Part shown: positions 34,259 through 43,620 of the stretch, piece by piece | Numbering within the stretch: the first letter of the stretch is position 1 | Layout: every line of letters begins with the position of its first letter | Source: Dolosigranulum pigrum ATCC 51524 | GTDB lineage: Bacteria > Bacillota > Bacilli > Lactobacillales > Carnobacteriaceae_A | Assembly: GCF_000245815.1 (NCBI RefSeq) | Contig: NZ_JH601103.1 | Span: 866,313 to 930,312, forward strand | Length of the DNA stretch: 64,000 nt | Direction of reading: 5' to 3' | Program-made: the position numbers and the translations under genes | Notes under the pieces: generated by a model | Database searches by the model: none | What the model was told of the DNA's origin: nothing | What the model saw: the letters and a program-made list of their open reading frames with translations, nothing else

Positions 34259-35311
34259 ATGACATTAAAAGAACAACTACAGGCAATTCAACAAAAAGCA
34301 ATTGAGCGCTTGGAGCAAGCGAAAGAAACGCAAGCTGTAGAAGATATTCGTATTAAATACTTAGGAAAAAAAGGAGATGTGACCCAAGTTCTGAAAGGCA
34401 TGAAGGACTTATCGCCAAAAGAACGTCCGATTGTAGGGAAATTAGCCAATGATGTACGTGATACGATTCAAGCAAAAATTAGTGAGCGAAAAGCCGTGTT
34501 ACATCAAGAAGCGCTTAATAAACAGTTGGAAGAAGAAACGATTGATGTGACATTGCCAGGGACGACGCATTCAGTTGCTCAAACCCATATTATCTTGCAA
34601 GTGATCGAAGAAATAGAGGACTTATTCTTAGGAATGGGCTATAAGATTGTGGAAGGAAATGAAGTAGAGACGGAACATTACAATTTTGAACGAATTAATG
34701 TGCCAAAGCATCACCCGGCTCGTGATATGCAAGATACCTTCTATATTGATGAGTCGTACCTGTTGCGAACACAGACATCAGGCACGCAACCGCGCACATT
34801 AGAGCAGCATAATTTTGAAGAAGGACCACTGAAGATGATTAGTCCGGGGAAAGTTTATCGTCGTGATACAGATGATGCGACACACTCCCACCAGTTCCAC
34901 CAAATAGAAGGCTTAGTGATCGATAAAGATATTGCGATGACCGATCTGAAAGGGACATTAGAAGAAGTAGCCAAAGCGATGTTTGGTGATAAGCACGACA
35001 TTCGCCTGCGTCCAAGTTATTTCCCTTTTACTGAACCATCAGTCGAAGTCGACGTCACGTGCTTTAAGTGTCAGGGGAGCGATGAGCATTGTTCAGTCTG
35101 TAAAAATACAGGATGGATTGAGATTTTGGGTGCCGGAATGGTGCATCCACATGTGCTAGAGATGAGCGGAGTTGATCCTACCGTGTATGGTGGATTTGCC
35201 TTTGGGTTAGGACCTGATCGAATTGCGATGCTCAAGCATGAAATTGATGATATTCGTCACTTCTACACAAATGACCAACGCTTTTTAAGTCAGTTTAAGA
35301 TGAAAGGGTAG
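34259..35311 (+). CDS. pheS: Phenylalanyl-tRNA synthetase alpha subunit
   Basis: Catalytic subunit of the alpha2beta2 class II synthetase. The 350 residues comprise an N-terminal coiled coil (1-90) and the catalytic core with motif 2 (DTFYIDESYLLRTQTSGTQPR split over 160-180; GKVYRRDTDDATHSHQFHQ) and motif 3 (GFAFGLGPDRIAMLK). Ribosome site AGAAAGGA precedes the ATG. Five bases before pheT; both follow the T-box leader. Confidence 0.97.
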   Translation: MTLKEQLQAIQQKAIERLEQAKETQAVEDIRIKYLGKKGDVTQVLKGMKDLSPKERPIVGKLANDVRDTIQAKISERKAVLHQEALNKQLEEETIDVTLPGTTHSVAQTHIILQVIEEIEDLFLGMGYKIVEGNEVETEHYNFERINVPKHHPARDMQDTFYIDESYLLRTQTSGTQPRTLEQHNFEEGPLKMISPGKVYRRDTDDATHSHQFHQIEGLVIDKDIAMTDLKGTLEEVAKAMFGDKHDIRLRPSYFPFTEPSVEVDVTCFKCQGSDEHCSVCKNTGWIEILGAGMVHPHVLEMSGVDPTVYGGFAFGLGPDRIAMLKHEIDDIRHFYTNDQRFLSQFKMKG

Positions 35312-35316
35312 ATAAT

Positions 35317-37728
35317 ATGTTAGTATCATACAAATGGTTAAATGATTATTTAAACTTAGATCATGTATCCGCAGCAGAATTAGCCGACAAAATTACTTTA
35401 ACTGGGATAGAAGTAGATAATATCTATCAGCGTTCACTCGATGAGCGTGTTGTTGTTGGTGAGGTGATTTCATGTGAAGCAGTTCCTGGATCAGATCATC
35501 TAAATGTGACAAAAGTTAATGTTGGAGACGAACACCCCTTACAAATTGTCTGTGGAGCACCCAATGTAGCAACGGACATGAAGGTCATTGTAGCTAAAAC
35601 GGGAGCTGTTCTACCAGGAGATTTCCAGATTAAACAGACAACATTAATGGATATTGAGTCACATGGGATGATTTGTTCGCTAGAAGAATTAGGGATTAAA
35701 GAAGATGTTATTCCTAAATATGCTGAGGAAGGGATCTTTAGTCTACCGGATGAGCTGGAAGTGGGAATGCCAGTCGCACCTTATTTAGGTTTAGATGATA
35801 CGATTATCGAATTAGATGTGACGCCTAACCGTTCTGATGCACTCAGTATGCGAGGGATGGCACATGAAGTAGGTGCCATCTTAGATCAAGAACCGACTTT
35901 TGAGCAGCCAGAGGTGATTGAATCAAGTGCAGATATTGCTGATTATGTAGATGTTTCGGTTGAAGATGCGAATGATGTTCCTTATTATTCATTGCGAGTG
36001 ATTGAAAATGTGACAATTGGCGAAAGTCCACTTTGGTTACAGCGAAAATTGATGAATGCAGGGATTCGACCTGTTGATGTCGCTGTTGATGTGACGAATT
36101 ACGTCATGTTGGAATATGGTCAGCCGCTGCATGCCTTTGATTACGATCGTTTACCTGCTAAAGAGATGCACGTTCGTCGCAGTCGCGATGGCGAGACAAT
36201 GACAACCTTGGATGAGAAAGAACGGACCCTGACTGCTGAACAGTTAGTCATTGCTAGTGGTGACACACCGGTCGCTATTGCTGGCGTTATGGGGGGCGAG
36301 AATTCAGAAGTGACGTCCAATACAACGACTATCGCGTTAGAAACGGCTCAATTCAACCCAACCCTTGTTCGAAAAATGGCGCAACAGTTAAACTTGCGCA
36401 GTCAGTCAAGTATGCGATTTGAAAAAGGATTAAATACGGCTGCTGTGAAAGAAGCGGCTGATTTAGCAGTAACACTGATTGCAGAGTTAACAGGTGGGCA
36501 AGTTGTTAATAATCGAGCTGAAGTCGGTCAATTGAAGACAGAAAATACAGCTGTGTCAATCGCAAAAACTAAATTAGAACATACCATTGGGATTGAATTT
36601 GATGAAGCGACGTTGGCTTCTATTTGGCGCCGACTTGGTTTTGACTTCACGTTAGATAATGATGTCTATACGGTGGCTATCCCGCCGCGTCGACCAGATA
36701 TTCGGATGAGTGCTGATCTTGTAGAAGAAGTCGCTCGGATATATGGCTATAATCGTCTACCATCTACGTTACCACAGATGGCGTCGACACCGGGACAATT
36801 AACAGCGATGCAACGTATGAAACGCCATGTTAAATACTTCTTGGAACAAGCTGGAATGCACCAAGCTATCAGTTATGCACTGACTACTCCCAAAAAGGCA
36901 ACCTTATTCAATCTGTCACCAACCGAGCAGTCTGTTGAGCTGGCGTATCCAATGAGTGAAGATCATAAAACATTGCGCCAAAGTATTGTTAGTGGCTTGC
37001 TTGATAATGCGCAGTACAATCATGCCCGCCAAATGAAAAATATTCGTTTTTATGAATTAGGAAGAACGTTCTTCCGTCACGAAGATGGCTCTATTAGTGA
37101 AAAAGAACAATTAGGTTTATTACTATCAGGGGAACAATTGGCTGCATCATGGAATACCGATGCAAAAGCGGTTAATTTCTTTGATCTAAAAGGAATTATA
37201 GAAGAATTATTAACTGTTTTAGGGATTAGAGAAGCTGTTAGATTCCAAGCGACAAAAGCTTACTCAGAACTACATCCGGGTCAGGCAGCTGAAATATATA
37301 GCGGTGAGAAATTGATTGGATTAATGGGGCAACTACACCCAACCTTAGCCGCTCAATATGACTTAGAAGAGGTGTATGTAGCTGAATTAGATCTAACAGC
37401 ATTAGCAACTGATAATGAGACTACGCGTCTATATCACCCAATTGCAAAATTCCCTGCTTCATCGCGTGATATAGCCTTATTGGTTGATCAATCCGTCACG
37501 CATCAAGCGATTGTTGATGTGATTGAAGCCCATTCTGATGAGCTGTTAGTGGATATTAAGCTGTTTGATTTATATGAGGGAGAACACGTTGAAGCGGGCA
37601 AAAAATCAGTCGCTTATTCACTGACTTACCAGAATCCTGAGGCAAACTTGAAAGATGAAGAAGTTGACGTTGCATTTAACCGTGTTAAGCAAGCTTTAGT
37701 TGAGCAATTAGATGCAACGATTCGATAA
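35317..37728 (+). CDS. pheT: Phenylalanyl-tRNA synthetase beta subunit
   Basis: Beta subunit carrying tRNA binding and editing. The 803-residue protein has the N-terminal tRNA-binding (EMAP-like) domain (VVVGEVISCEAVPGSDHL), the B3/B4 editing domain (about 200-400), B5, a catalytically dead class II fold and the C-terminal anticodon-binding FDX-ACB domain (FPASSRDIALLVD). Full length, no interruption. Co-transcribed with pheS. Confidence 0.97.
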   Translation: MLVSYKWLNDYLNLDHVSAAELADKITLTGIEVDNIYQRSLDERVVVGEVISCEAVPGSDHLNVTKVNVGDEHPLQIVCGAPNVATDMKVIVAKTGAVLPGDFQIKQTTLMDIESHGMICSLEELGIKEDVIPKYAEEGIFSLPDELEVGMPVAPYLGLDDTIIELDVTPNRSDALSMRGMAHEVGAILDQEPTFEQPEVIESSADIADYVDVSVEDANDVPYYSLRVIENVTIGESPLWLQRKLMNAGIRPVDVAVDVTNYVMLEYGQPLHAFDYDRLPAKEMHVRRSRDGETMTTLDEKERTLTAEQLVIASGDTPVAIAGVMGGENSEVTSNTTTIALETAQFNPTLVRKMAQQLNLRSQSSMRFEKGLNTAAVKEAADLAVTLIAELTGGQVVNNRAEVGQLKTENTAVSIAKTKLEHTIGIEFDEATLASIWRRLGFDFTLDNDVYTVAIPPRRPDIRMSADLVEEVARIYGYNRLPSTLPQMASTPGQLTAMQRMKRHVKYFLEQAGMHQAISYALTTPKKATLFNLSPTEQSVELAYPMSEDHKTLRQSIVSGLLDNAQYNHARQMKNIRFYELGRTFFRHEDGSISEKEQLGLLLSGEQLAASWNTDAKAVNFFDLKGIIEELLTVLGIREAVRFQATKAYSELHPGQAAEIYSGEKLIGLMGQLHPTLAAQYDLEEVYVAELDLTALATDNETTRLYHPIAKFPASSRDIALLVDQSVTHQAIVDVIEAHSDELLVDIKLFDLYEGEHVEAGKKSVAYSLTYQNPEANLKDEEVDVAFNRVKQALVEQLDATIR

Positions 37729-37812
37729 TTTAATTGAGTGATAAAGAAAAGATGCAAAAAAATCTCTTTCATGATAAAATGGTGAAGAAAGCAAGTGATA
37801 GGGGGAGTTAGA

Positions 37813-38094
37813 ATGAGTCAGAAGCCGAGTCGCTTAAAGGCGGAAATTAATGGAAAAGACTATACAATTGTTGGCTTGAAACCCCAAAAACATATGCAAG
37901 TTGTCGTTGAGATTATCCAAGCAGAATTAGCCGAATTAAAAAAACTAACTCACAAATTGGATGATGAACGACGAGCAGTGTTACTGGCTATCAATGCCAA
38001 ATCAGAACAACTAGAATTAGAAAAAGAAGTGATTCAGCTTCGAGATCAATTACAACAACTACAAGAAAAATTGAATAACAAGTCAATTAGTTAG
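37813..38094 (+). CDS. zapA: Cell division protein ZapA
   Basis: Small FtsZ-associated protein that bundles FtsZ filaments at the division ring. The 93-residue chain has the N-terminal beta segment (RLKAEINGKDYTIVG) and the C-terminal coiled coil (EVIQLRDQLQQLQEKL). ATG 37813 lies five bases after GGGGGAG; the upstream in-frame ATG is unsupported. The pheT-zapA-cvpA-mutS2 order is widely conserved in Firmicutes and supports the assignment. Confidence 0.88.
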   Translation: MSQKPSRLKAEINGKDYTIVGLKPQKHMQVVVEIIQAELAELKKLTHKLDDERRAVLLAINAKSEQLELEKEVIQLRDQLQQLQEKLNNKSIS

Positions 38095-38104
38095 GAGTTT
38101 AGCC

Positions 38105-38680
38105 ATGCTTTTTACACTAGCGATCATTATTATTTTGCTACTAAGTATTTATGTAGGAATTAAACGGGGAATTATTTACCAACTGATTATGACAATTGGT
38201 TTTGTACTGTCATATTGGATAGCGATTAATCAGTATAAGGTCATTTCATATTATGTGGAGCTCATTGTCCCTTACGGAATGCCCACTTCCGCGGATGAGA
38301 ATCCCTTTGTTCTTTATTCACAAGACTTGATTTTTAATATGCGACATGCGTTCTATCACGGCTTGTCTTTCTTTATTGTCTTAGCATTAGGTTGGTTCAT
38401 TACCCGCTTAGTCGGACGATTGTTGCAGTTCATTTCTGATTTGCAAGTGGATAGTTATGTGAATTTAATCGGAGGAGCAATTATTAGCTTTTTTGTTCAT
38501 TATGTGGCACTATTCTTTATTTTATTTGTCTTATCAGCATTGCCACTGAACTTTATTCAGCGACAGTTTAGATCGAGTAGCTTGTCGCGTGCAATTGTTC
38601 AATATACGCCGCTCTTATCAGAAGATGCGTATCAAAATTGGGTGACAAAGACAGATCAAAAATTAACCGATCAAAAATAA
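38105..38680 (+). CDS. cvpA: CvpA family membrane protein
   Basis: A 191-residue integral membrane protein with four helices (about 2-22, 24-44, 78-100, 120-147). CvpA was named for colicin V production; in Firmicutes its role is unclear. Ten bases after zapA, with GGAGTTTAGCC as ribosome site, it belongs to the zapA-cvpA pair upstream of mutS2. Confidence 0.88.
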   Translation: MLFTLAIIIILLLSIYVGIKRGIIYQLIMTIGFVLSYWIAINQYKVISYYVELIVPYGMPTSADENPFVLYSQDLIFNMRHAFYHGLSFFIVLALGWFITRLVGRLLQFISDLQVDSYVNLIGGAIISFFVHYVALFFILFVLSALPLNFIQRQFRSSSLSRAIVQYTPLLSEDAYQNWVTKTDQKLTDQK

Positions 38681-38700
38681 ATCGATATAAATAATGATAA

Positions 38701-38744
38701 AGAAGTATTGATGAAAAGAGATTTTGTCTTTTATCAATACTTCT
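38701..38744 (+). terminator. Long hairpin between cvpA and mutS2
   Basis: AGAAGTATTGAT pairs exactly with ATCAATACTTCT. Inner bases (AAAAGA / TCTTTT) extend the stem to about 18 pairs with one bulge. No T-run follows (ATATTATTAC), so termination is less certain than for other hairpins here; an RNA-processing or stabilising role is possible. Confidence 0.5.
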
Positions 38745-38777
38745 ATATTATTACATGGAATGAAAGGTGATTTTTAC

Positions 38778-41150
38778 ATGCGAAACAGTGTGAAAGATTC
38801 GATTCAGACATTAGAATTTCCTAAAGTTAAAAAACAACTCCAAGGCTTAACTGTCTCTTCCTTAGCAAAAAAACATGCTGGCAATATTAAACCGTCTGCG
38901 GATAAGGCGTTAGTCCAAAAGTGGCAAGATGAAACCGAAGATGCTGCGAAATTATTGCGGATGAAAGGTGGCTTACCGATTGCTGCTTTTGAAGACATTA
39001 AACCACATCTAAAACGTTTGACAATCGGTGGTGTGTTGAGTGAGGGTGAAATTGTCGATATTGCCCGAGTCATCAAAAACAGTCGCGAATTGAAACAATT
39101 TTTTAGCCAGCTAAAGGAAGAAGCCATTGAACTAAAGCAATTGTACCAACTCAATGACGCACTGTATTCCTTGCAAAGCTTGGAAAGAAAAATTCGAGAA
39201 GTGATCGATGAGTCCGGGACAGTGAGTGATGATGCGAGTCCCAAGCTCCGTGGTATTCGTACGGGTATTAAGCAGATGGAGCAGTCGGTTCGTGATAAGT
39301 TAGACCGCATTGTTCGCGGGAAGCAATCGCGGTATTTAACAGATTCAATTATTACGATTCGAAATAATCGCTATGTGATCCCGGTAAAAGCTGATAGCCG
39401 TGCTGTTTTCGGCGGTGTTGTGCACGATCAGAGCTCAACAGGTCAGACATTATTTATCGAACCACAATCTGTCTTGAACTTGAATAATAAATTAAAACAA
39501 TATCGCAGTGAAGAGCAAGCTGAGATTGACCGAATTTTGGCTGAATTAAGTGAATTAATCGCGCCGCATACGAATGAGATTGAAGCGAACTTGCGCAGAT
39601 TAGTTCAGTTTGACTTTATTCAAGCCAAGGCAACTTACGCGAAGCAACTGGATGCCAGTCGTCCGGAGATTAGTGAGAATTTAAGTGTCTCTTTAATAGG
39701 AGCACGTCATCCCTTAATTAAGGCAGATGAAGTCGTGGCGAATGATATTATAATTGGTGAAGACTATAAGGCAATTGTCGTCACTGGACCCAATACTGGT
39801 GGGAAAACTGTTATTTTGAAAACACTTGGGTTAATGCAATTGATGGGGCAAGCCGGACTACATATTCCAGCTGAACAGGGGAGTGTGATCGGTCTATTCA
39901 CAAAATGGTTTGCTGACATTGGAGATGAACAATCGATTGAACAGAGTCTATCGACATTCTCTAGTCATATGACAAATATCGTCAGCATCTTAAATCAATT
40001 AGATGAGAAGAGTTTGATTTTGTTAGATGAACTAGGAGCCGGAACTGATCCACAAGAAGGAGCGGCCTTAGCGATCGCGATGTTGGATTATATTGCAAGT
40101 CAAGGCAGTACAGTAATGATTACATCGCACTATCCAGAACTAAAAGTTTACGGCTATAACCGGCCTCAGACGATTAATGCCAGTATGGAGTTCGACGTGG
40201 ATTCCTTAAGTCCAACTTATCGCTTATTGCTTGGTGTGCCAGGGCGTAGTAATGCGTTTGAAATCGCTCGACGTCTGGGCTTATCAGAACACATTATCGC
40301 TTCCTCACAACAATTAATGAGTGGGGAGAGCCAGAGTGTTGATAATATGATTGGTGACTTAGAACAGAAGCGAAAAGAAGCCGAAAAACAAAATAAACAG
40401 TTAAAACAAGAATTATACCAAGCGACACAACTGCATAATGAGTTAAAAGACTTCTATGCCTCTTATGAAAAACACAAAGATCATTTGGAACAAAAAGCGC
40501 AAGAAGAAGCAAATGAGATAATTCAAGAAGCACAAAAAGAGGCAGACCGTATTATTGAAGAGTTGCGTCATCGACAACTTGAAGGTGAGCAAGCACCAAA
40601 TGTGAAAGAACATGAATTTATCGATGCTAAATCCCGTCTATCTAATTTGCATTACGAACAAGAACACTTGAAGCAAAATAAAGTTCTGCAAAAAGAAAAA
40701 CAGAAAAAAGAATTGGCGGCTGGGGATGAAGTGCATGTTCTCTCGTTCGATCAACCGGGCATATTGGTGGAACAAACCGATGAGAAAGAATGGGTTGTTC
40801 AGATGGGGATGTTGAAGATGAAGATTGATGAATCAGAATTGAAAGTAAAAGAGACGAAAGAAAAAGCGAAGCAACCAAAAACAACCGTCCGTGCATCGAA
40901 GAGCTCTATTCGAACAGAAGTTGACTTGCGCGGTCAACGCGTCCATGAAGCGGTTAAATCGCTTGAACAGTACATCGATCAAGCATTGTTGGCAAATTAT
41001 CATCAAGTGACTATTATTCATGGAATGGGAACAGGTGCTGTGCGTAAAGCTGTTCATAAGCGCTTGCGTGAACATCCTCGAGTTGCTTCCTTTAATGATG
41101 CACCGGCTAACCAAGGAGGGAACGGTGCAACAATTGTCACCTTCAAATAA
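38778..41150 (+). CDS. mutS2: Endonuclease MutS2
   Basis: MutS-family ATPase with a C-terminal Smr nuclease domain; linked to suppression of recombination and, more recently, to sensing collided ribosomes. The 790-residue protein has Walker A TGPNTGGKTV, Walker B LLDELGAGTDP, a coiled coil (about 515-640), a KOW-like segment, and a Smr domain with VDLRGQRVHEA and HGMGTGAVRKA. ATG 38778 follows AAAGGTG; an earlier in-frame start would sit in the upstream hairpin. Confidence 0.95.
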   Translation: MRNSVKDSIQTLEFPKVKKQLQGLTVSSLAKKHAGNIKPSADKALVQKWQDETEDAAKLLRMKGGLPIAAFEDIKPHLKRLTIGGVLSEGEIVDIARVIKNSRELKQFFSQLKEEAIELKQLYQLNDALYSLQSLERKIREVIDESGTVSDDASPKLRGIRTGIKQMEQSVRDKLDRIVRGKQSRYLTDSIITIRNNRYVIPVKADSRAVFGGVVHDQSSTGQTLFIEPQSVLNLNNKLKQYRSEEQAEIDRILAELSELIAPHTNEIEANLRRLVQFDFIQAKATYAKQLDASRPEISENLSVSLIGARHPLIKADEVVANDIIIGEDYKAIVVTGPNTGGKTVILKTLGLMQLMGQAGLHIPAEQGSVIGLFTKWFADIGDEQSIEQSLSTFSSHMTNIVSILNQLDEKSLILLDELGAGTDPQEGAALAIAMLDYIASQGSTVMITSHYPELKVYGYNRPQTINASMEFDVDSLSPTYRLLLGVPGRSNAFEIARRLGLSEHIIASSQQLMSGESQSVDNMIGDLEQKRKEAEKQNKQLKQELYQATQLHNELKDFYASYEKHKDHLEQKAQEEANEIIQEAQKEADRIIEELRHRQLEGEQAPNVKEHEFIDAKSRLSNLHYEQEHLKQNKVLQKEKQKKELAAGDEVHVLSFDQPGILVEQTDEKEWVVQMGMLKMKIDESELKVKETKEKAKQPKTTVRASKSSIRTEVDLRGQRVHEAVKSLEQYIDQALLANYHQVTIIHGMGTGAVRKAVHKRLREHPRVASFNDAPANQGGNGATIVTFK

Positions 41151-41186
41151 TGATGCTAGTTCAATTATTAGCGAAAAGAGATGAAC

Positions 41187-41209
41187 TATGATACACTGTA
41201 AGCAGTGTA
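41187..41209 (+). promoter_or_regulatory. trxA -10 with adjacent inverted repeat
   Basis: TATGAT (41187-41192) is a candidate -10. It is followed at once by TACACTG-TAAG-CAGTGTA (41192-41209), which could be an operator or a 5' hairpin. The -35 is weak (TTATTA, 16-base spacer). Confidence 0.4.
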
Positions 41210-41236
41210 CGATTGAAATCGAGAGGAGAAATGATA

Positions 41237-41545
41237 ATGGTACAAGCAATAACAGATTCAAACTTCAAAACAAAAACAGATGCAGGATTGACCTTGACAG
41301 ATTTTTGGGCAACATGGTGTGGTCCATGTAAGATGCAATCACCGATTATTGAAGAATTAGCAGAAGAAATTGATTTTGCTGACATTTACAAAATAGATGT
41401 CGACGAGAACCAAGATACTGCTCAAGAATTGGGCATTATGAGTATTCCGACATTGCTAATCAAAAAAGATGGAGAAATTGTCGAAAAATTAGTTGGCTTC
41501 CACGATAAAGAACAATTAAAAGCCATCTTGAGTAAACATAAATAA
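41237..41545 (+). CDS. trxA: Thioredoxin
   Basis: General dithiol reductant. The 102-residue protein has the active site WCGPC at 27-31, preceded by DFWAT, and the cis-Pro motif SIPTLL. ATG 41237 is eight bases after AGGAG; ATG 41231 is only two bases away. Adjacent to mutS2, as in many Firmicutes. Cytoplasmic. Confidence 0.96.
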   Translation: MVQAITDSNFKTKTDAGLTLTDFWATWCGPCKMQSPIIEELAEEIDFADIYKIDVDENQDTAQELGIMSIPTLLIKKDGEIVEKLVGFHDKEQLKAILSKHK

Positions 41546-41560
41546 TTATATTACCAGGAC

Positions 41561-41594
41561 AAAAGGGTTCATCTGAAATAGGTGAACTCTTTTT
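41561..41594 (+). terminator. Terminator after trxA
   Basis: AAAAGGGTTCA pairs with TGAACTCTTTT (11 pairs, one G-U), with the T-run at the 3' end of the stem. Confidence 0.8.
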
Positions 41595-41619
41595 GATATG
41601 GGATAATATTTGGTATAAT
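41593..41619 (+). promoter_or_regulatory. murI promoter
   Basis: Extended -10 TGGTATAAT ending at 41619, with -35 TTGATA (41593-41598) at a short 15-base spacing. It starts inside the T-run of the trxA terminator. Confidence 0.5.
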
Positions 41620-41648
41620 GGAGCTAGAAGGATAAGAGGGAATTATTT

Positions 41649-42467
41649 ATGAAGAAGAGACCGATTGGATTTATTGATTCTGGTGTCGGTGGTTTGACGG
41701 TAGTGAAGGAAGCGATGCGACAATTACCGCATGAAGTGTTCTGTTATATTGGTGATACGGCGCGCTGTCCGTACGGGCCGAGAACACCGGAACAAGTTAG
41801 ACAATTTACGATAGAATTAGCTTATTTTTTGATGGAAAAAGATATTAAGTTGTTAGTTATTGCATGTAATACAGCAACTGCAACGGCGCTCACAACCTTG
41901 AAAGAGTTGCTCCCGATTCCGATTGTCGGTGTTATTTTACCTGGAAGTCGAGCCGCGATTAAAGCAACACGCAATCAACGTATTGCTGTGATTGGAACCG
42001 AGGGAACCATTGCATCCAATGAATATCAAACATCAATTTTCCGCAAAAATCAGCAGATTGATGTTGTTAGCTTAGCCTGTCCGAAGTTTGTGCCGGTTGT
42101 TGAAAGCAATGAATATACGGGACCGCTTGCTAAGCGTGTGGTACGAGAGACACTGATGCCACTACATAAAACAAAAATGGATACGCTAATTTTAGGATGT
42201 ACTCATTATCCGTTATTACGACCGATTATTCAGGATGTGGTGGGACAAGAGATTCAGTTAATTGATTCTGGAGCAGAGACCATTAATGAAGTGAGTGTTT
42301 TGTTGGATTATTATAACTTAGCGGAAGATACCCCTAATAGTGACCCATTGCATCAATTTTATACGACAGGTTCCGCAGAGATGTTCAAACGAATTGCGTC
42401 TGCTTGGTTAGGGTTAGATCATCTTGTAGTGAATCACATTAATTTGAAGGAGATTGAAGGAGATTGA
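41649..42467 (+). CDS. murI: Glutamate racemase
   Basis: Makes D-glutamate for peptidoglycan. The 272-residue enzyme has both catalytic cysteines, Cys73 (IACNTATA) and Cys184 (LGCTHYPLL), and the N-terminal FIDSGVGGLTV. First gene of a murI-rdgB-phosphodiesterase-cbpB operon resembling Bacillus racE-ysnA-ysnB. Its 3' end lies in a tandem repeat that also forms the rdgB ribosome site. Confidence 0.96.
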   Translation: MKKRPIGFIDSGVGGLTVVKEAMRQLPHEVFCYIGDTARCPYGPRTPEQVRQFTIELAYFLMEKDIKLLVIACNTATATALTTLKELLPIPIVGVILPGSRAAIKATRNQRIAVIGTEGTIASNEYQTSIFRKNQQIDVVSLACPKFVPVVESNEYTGPLAKRVVRETLMPLHKTKMDTLILGCTHYPLLRPIIQDVVGQEIQLIDSGAETINEVSVLLDYYNLAEDTPNSDPLHQFYTTGSAEMFKRIASAWLGLDHLVVNHINLKEIEGD

Positions 42468-42472
42468 AGGAA
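42444..42472 (+). repeat. Tandem decamer at the murI-rdgB junction
   Basis: TTGAAGGAGA is repeated almost three times (42444-42453, 42454-42463, 42464-42472 partial). Each copy contains an AAGGAG or AAGGA ribosome-site core. It encodes the last MurI residues and forms the rdgB leader. Confidence 0.85.
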
Positions 42473-42475
42473 AAT

Positions 42476-43099
42476 ATGGAACAGAATAAATTAATTATTA
42501 TTGCAACACACAATAAAGGAAAAGCAGCAGAGTTTGAAGCGCTATTCGAACCGTTGGGCTATGAAGTGAAGACCATGCATGACTTCCCAGATATAGAGCC
42601 AGTAGAAGAGACGGGGCTGACCTTTGAAGAGAATGCTCGGTTGAAGGCTGAAACGGTAGCTGCAGAGATGGGAACCTTTGTATTAGCGGATGATTCCGGC
42701 TTAGCAGTTGATGGCTTAGATGGGTTACCTGGAGTACATTCAGCACGATTCGCGGGGGAAGAGGCGAGTGATGCAGCGAATAATGCCAAGCTATTAGCTG
42801 AATTAGGAGAAGATTTGCGTCTTGACCGGACAGCACACTTCCATTGTACGTTAGCTTTGGCCCACCCAGATAAAGAGACTTTAATCATTAAAGGTCAAGT
42901 GGATGGGGAGATTGCTAAATTACCACAAGGCGAGCACGGTTTTGGGTATGATCCTCTCTTTTATTTGCCGGACCGTGATCAAACCATGGCCCAGCTAACA
43001 GCAGCTGAAAAGAATAAAATTAGTCACCGCGCACATGCGATTAAACAGTTGAAACAACAGTTGAGTGAGTGGCTAGCAGATGAAGGAGATGTGTTGTAG
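42476..43099 (+). CDS. rdgB: dITP/XTP pyrophosphatase (RdgB/HAM1)
   Basis: House-cleaning enzyme that hydrolyses dITP, ITP and XTP. The 207-residue protein has the substrate motif ATHNKGKAAEF, FVLADDSGLAVDGLDG with the catalytic Asp residues, FGYDPLFYLP, and the closing SHRAHAIKQL. ATG 42476 follows GAAGGA; an in-frame TTG at 42464 overlaps the murI stop. Its stop abuts the ATG of the next gene. Confidence 0.95.
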   Translation: MEQNKLIIIATHNKGKAAEFEALFEPLGYEVKTMHDFPDIEPVEETGLTFEENARLKAETVAAEMGTFVLADDSGLAVDGLDGLPGVHSARFAGEEASDAANNAKLLAELGEDLRLDRTAHFHCTLALAHPDKETLIIKGQVDGEIAKLPQGEHGFGYDPLFYLPDRDQTMAQLTAAEKNKISHRAHAIKQLKQQLSEWLADEGDVL

Positions 43100-43606
43100 A
43101 TGAAAGTACTGATTATTAGTGATAATCATGGGGATAAGACCATTCTAGATGAAATTAAAGAAAAGTATCAAGATCAAGTGGACGGGATGATTCACTGTGG
43201 CGATTCTGAACTAAACGATACGGATGGCATCTGGGAGACATATCAACCTGTTGAGGGAAATTGTGATTATTATGGTGATTATCCAACTGAACGCATTGTT
43301 GAAATTGGTGATGCATCGTTTCTAGTAGTCCATGGTCATCGTCACCGAGTGAAGCAAGATTTGTCTTATTTAGCTGAAGCTGCCCAACAGAAAGGCTTGC
43401 AGTTTGCTTTTTATGGACATACCCATATTCCGAAAGTTGATCAGATAGGTGATGTGTATGTGATTAATCCAGGAAGTATTGCACAACCGCGGTATCCTTA
43501 TTCAGTGGGAACGTATGCCGTCTTAGAATGGACGGATACAGAACGACGGATAACTTATTATGACCGCGATCACCAAGCGTATGATGAGCTCAGTCAAGAA
43601 CTATAA
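43100..43606 (+). CDS. YfcE/YsnB family metallophosphoesterase
   Basis: A 168-residue two-metal phosphodiesterase of the MJ0936/YfcE type. Metal motifs are SDNHGD, HCGDSE, GNCDYYG, VHGHRH and YGHTHIP. Physiological substrate not known; relatives cleave model phosphodiesters. It starts directly after the rdgB stop and corresponds to ysnB of Bacillus subtilis by context. Confidence 0.92.
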   Translation: MKVLIISDNHGDKTILDEIKEKYQDQVDGMIHCGDSELNDTDGIWETYQPVEGNCDYYGDYPTERIVEIGDASFLVVHGHRHRVKQDLSYLAEAAQQKGLQFAFYGHTHIPKVDQIGDVYVINPGSIAQPRYPYSVGTYAVLEWTDTERRITYYDRDHQAYDELSQEL

Positions 43607-43620
43607 GAGAGGGAATATAG

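Noticed and set aside
42498..42888. Two minus-strand open frames within rdgB
   Set aside because: Both are shadows of rdgB in other frames without supporting signals.
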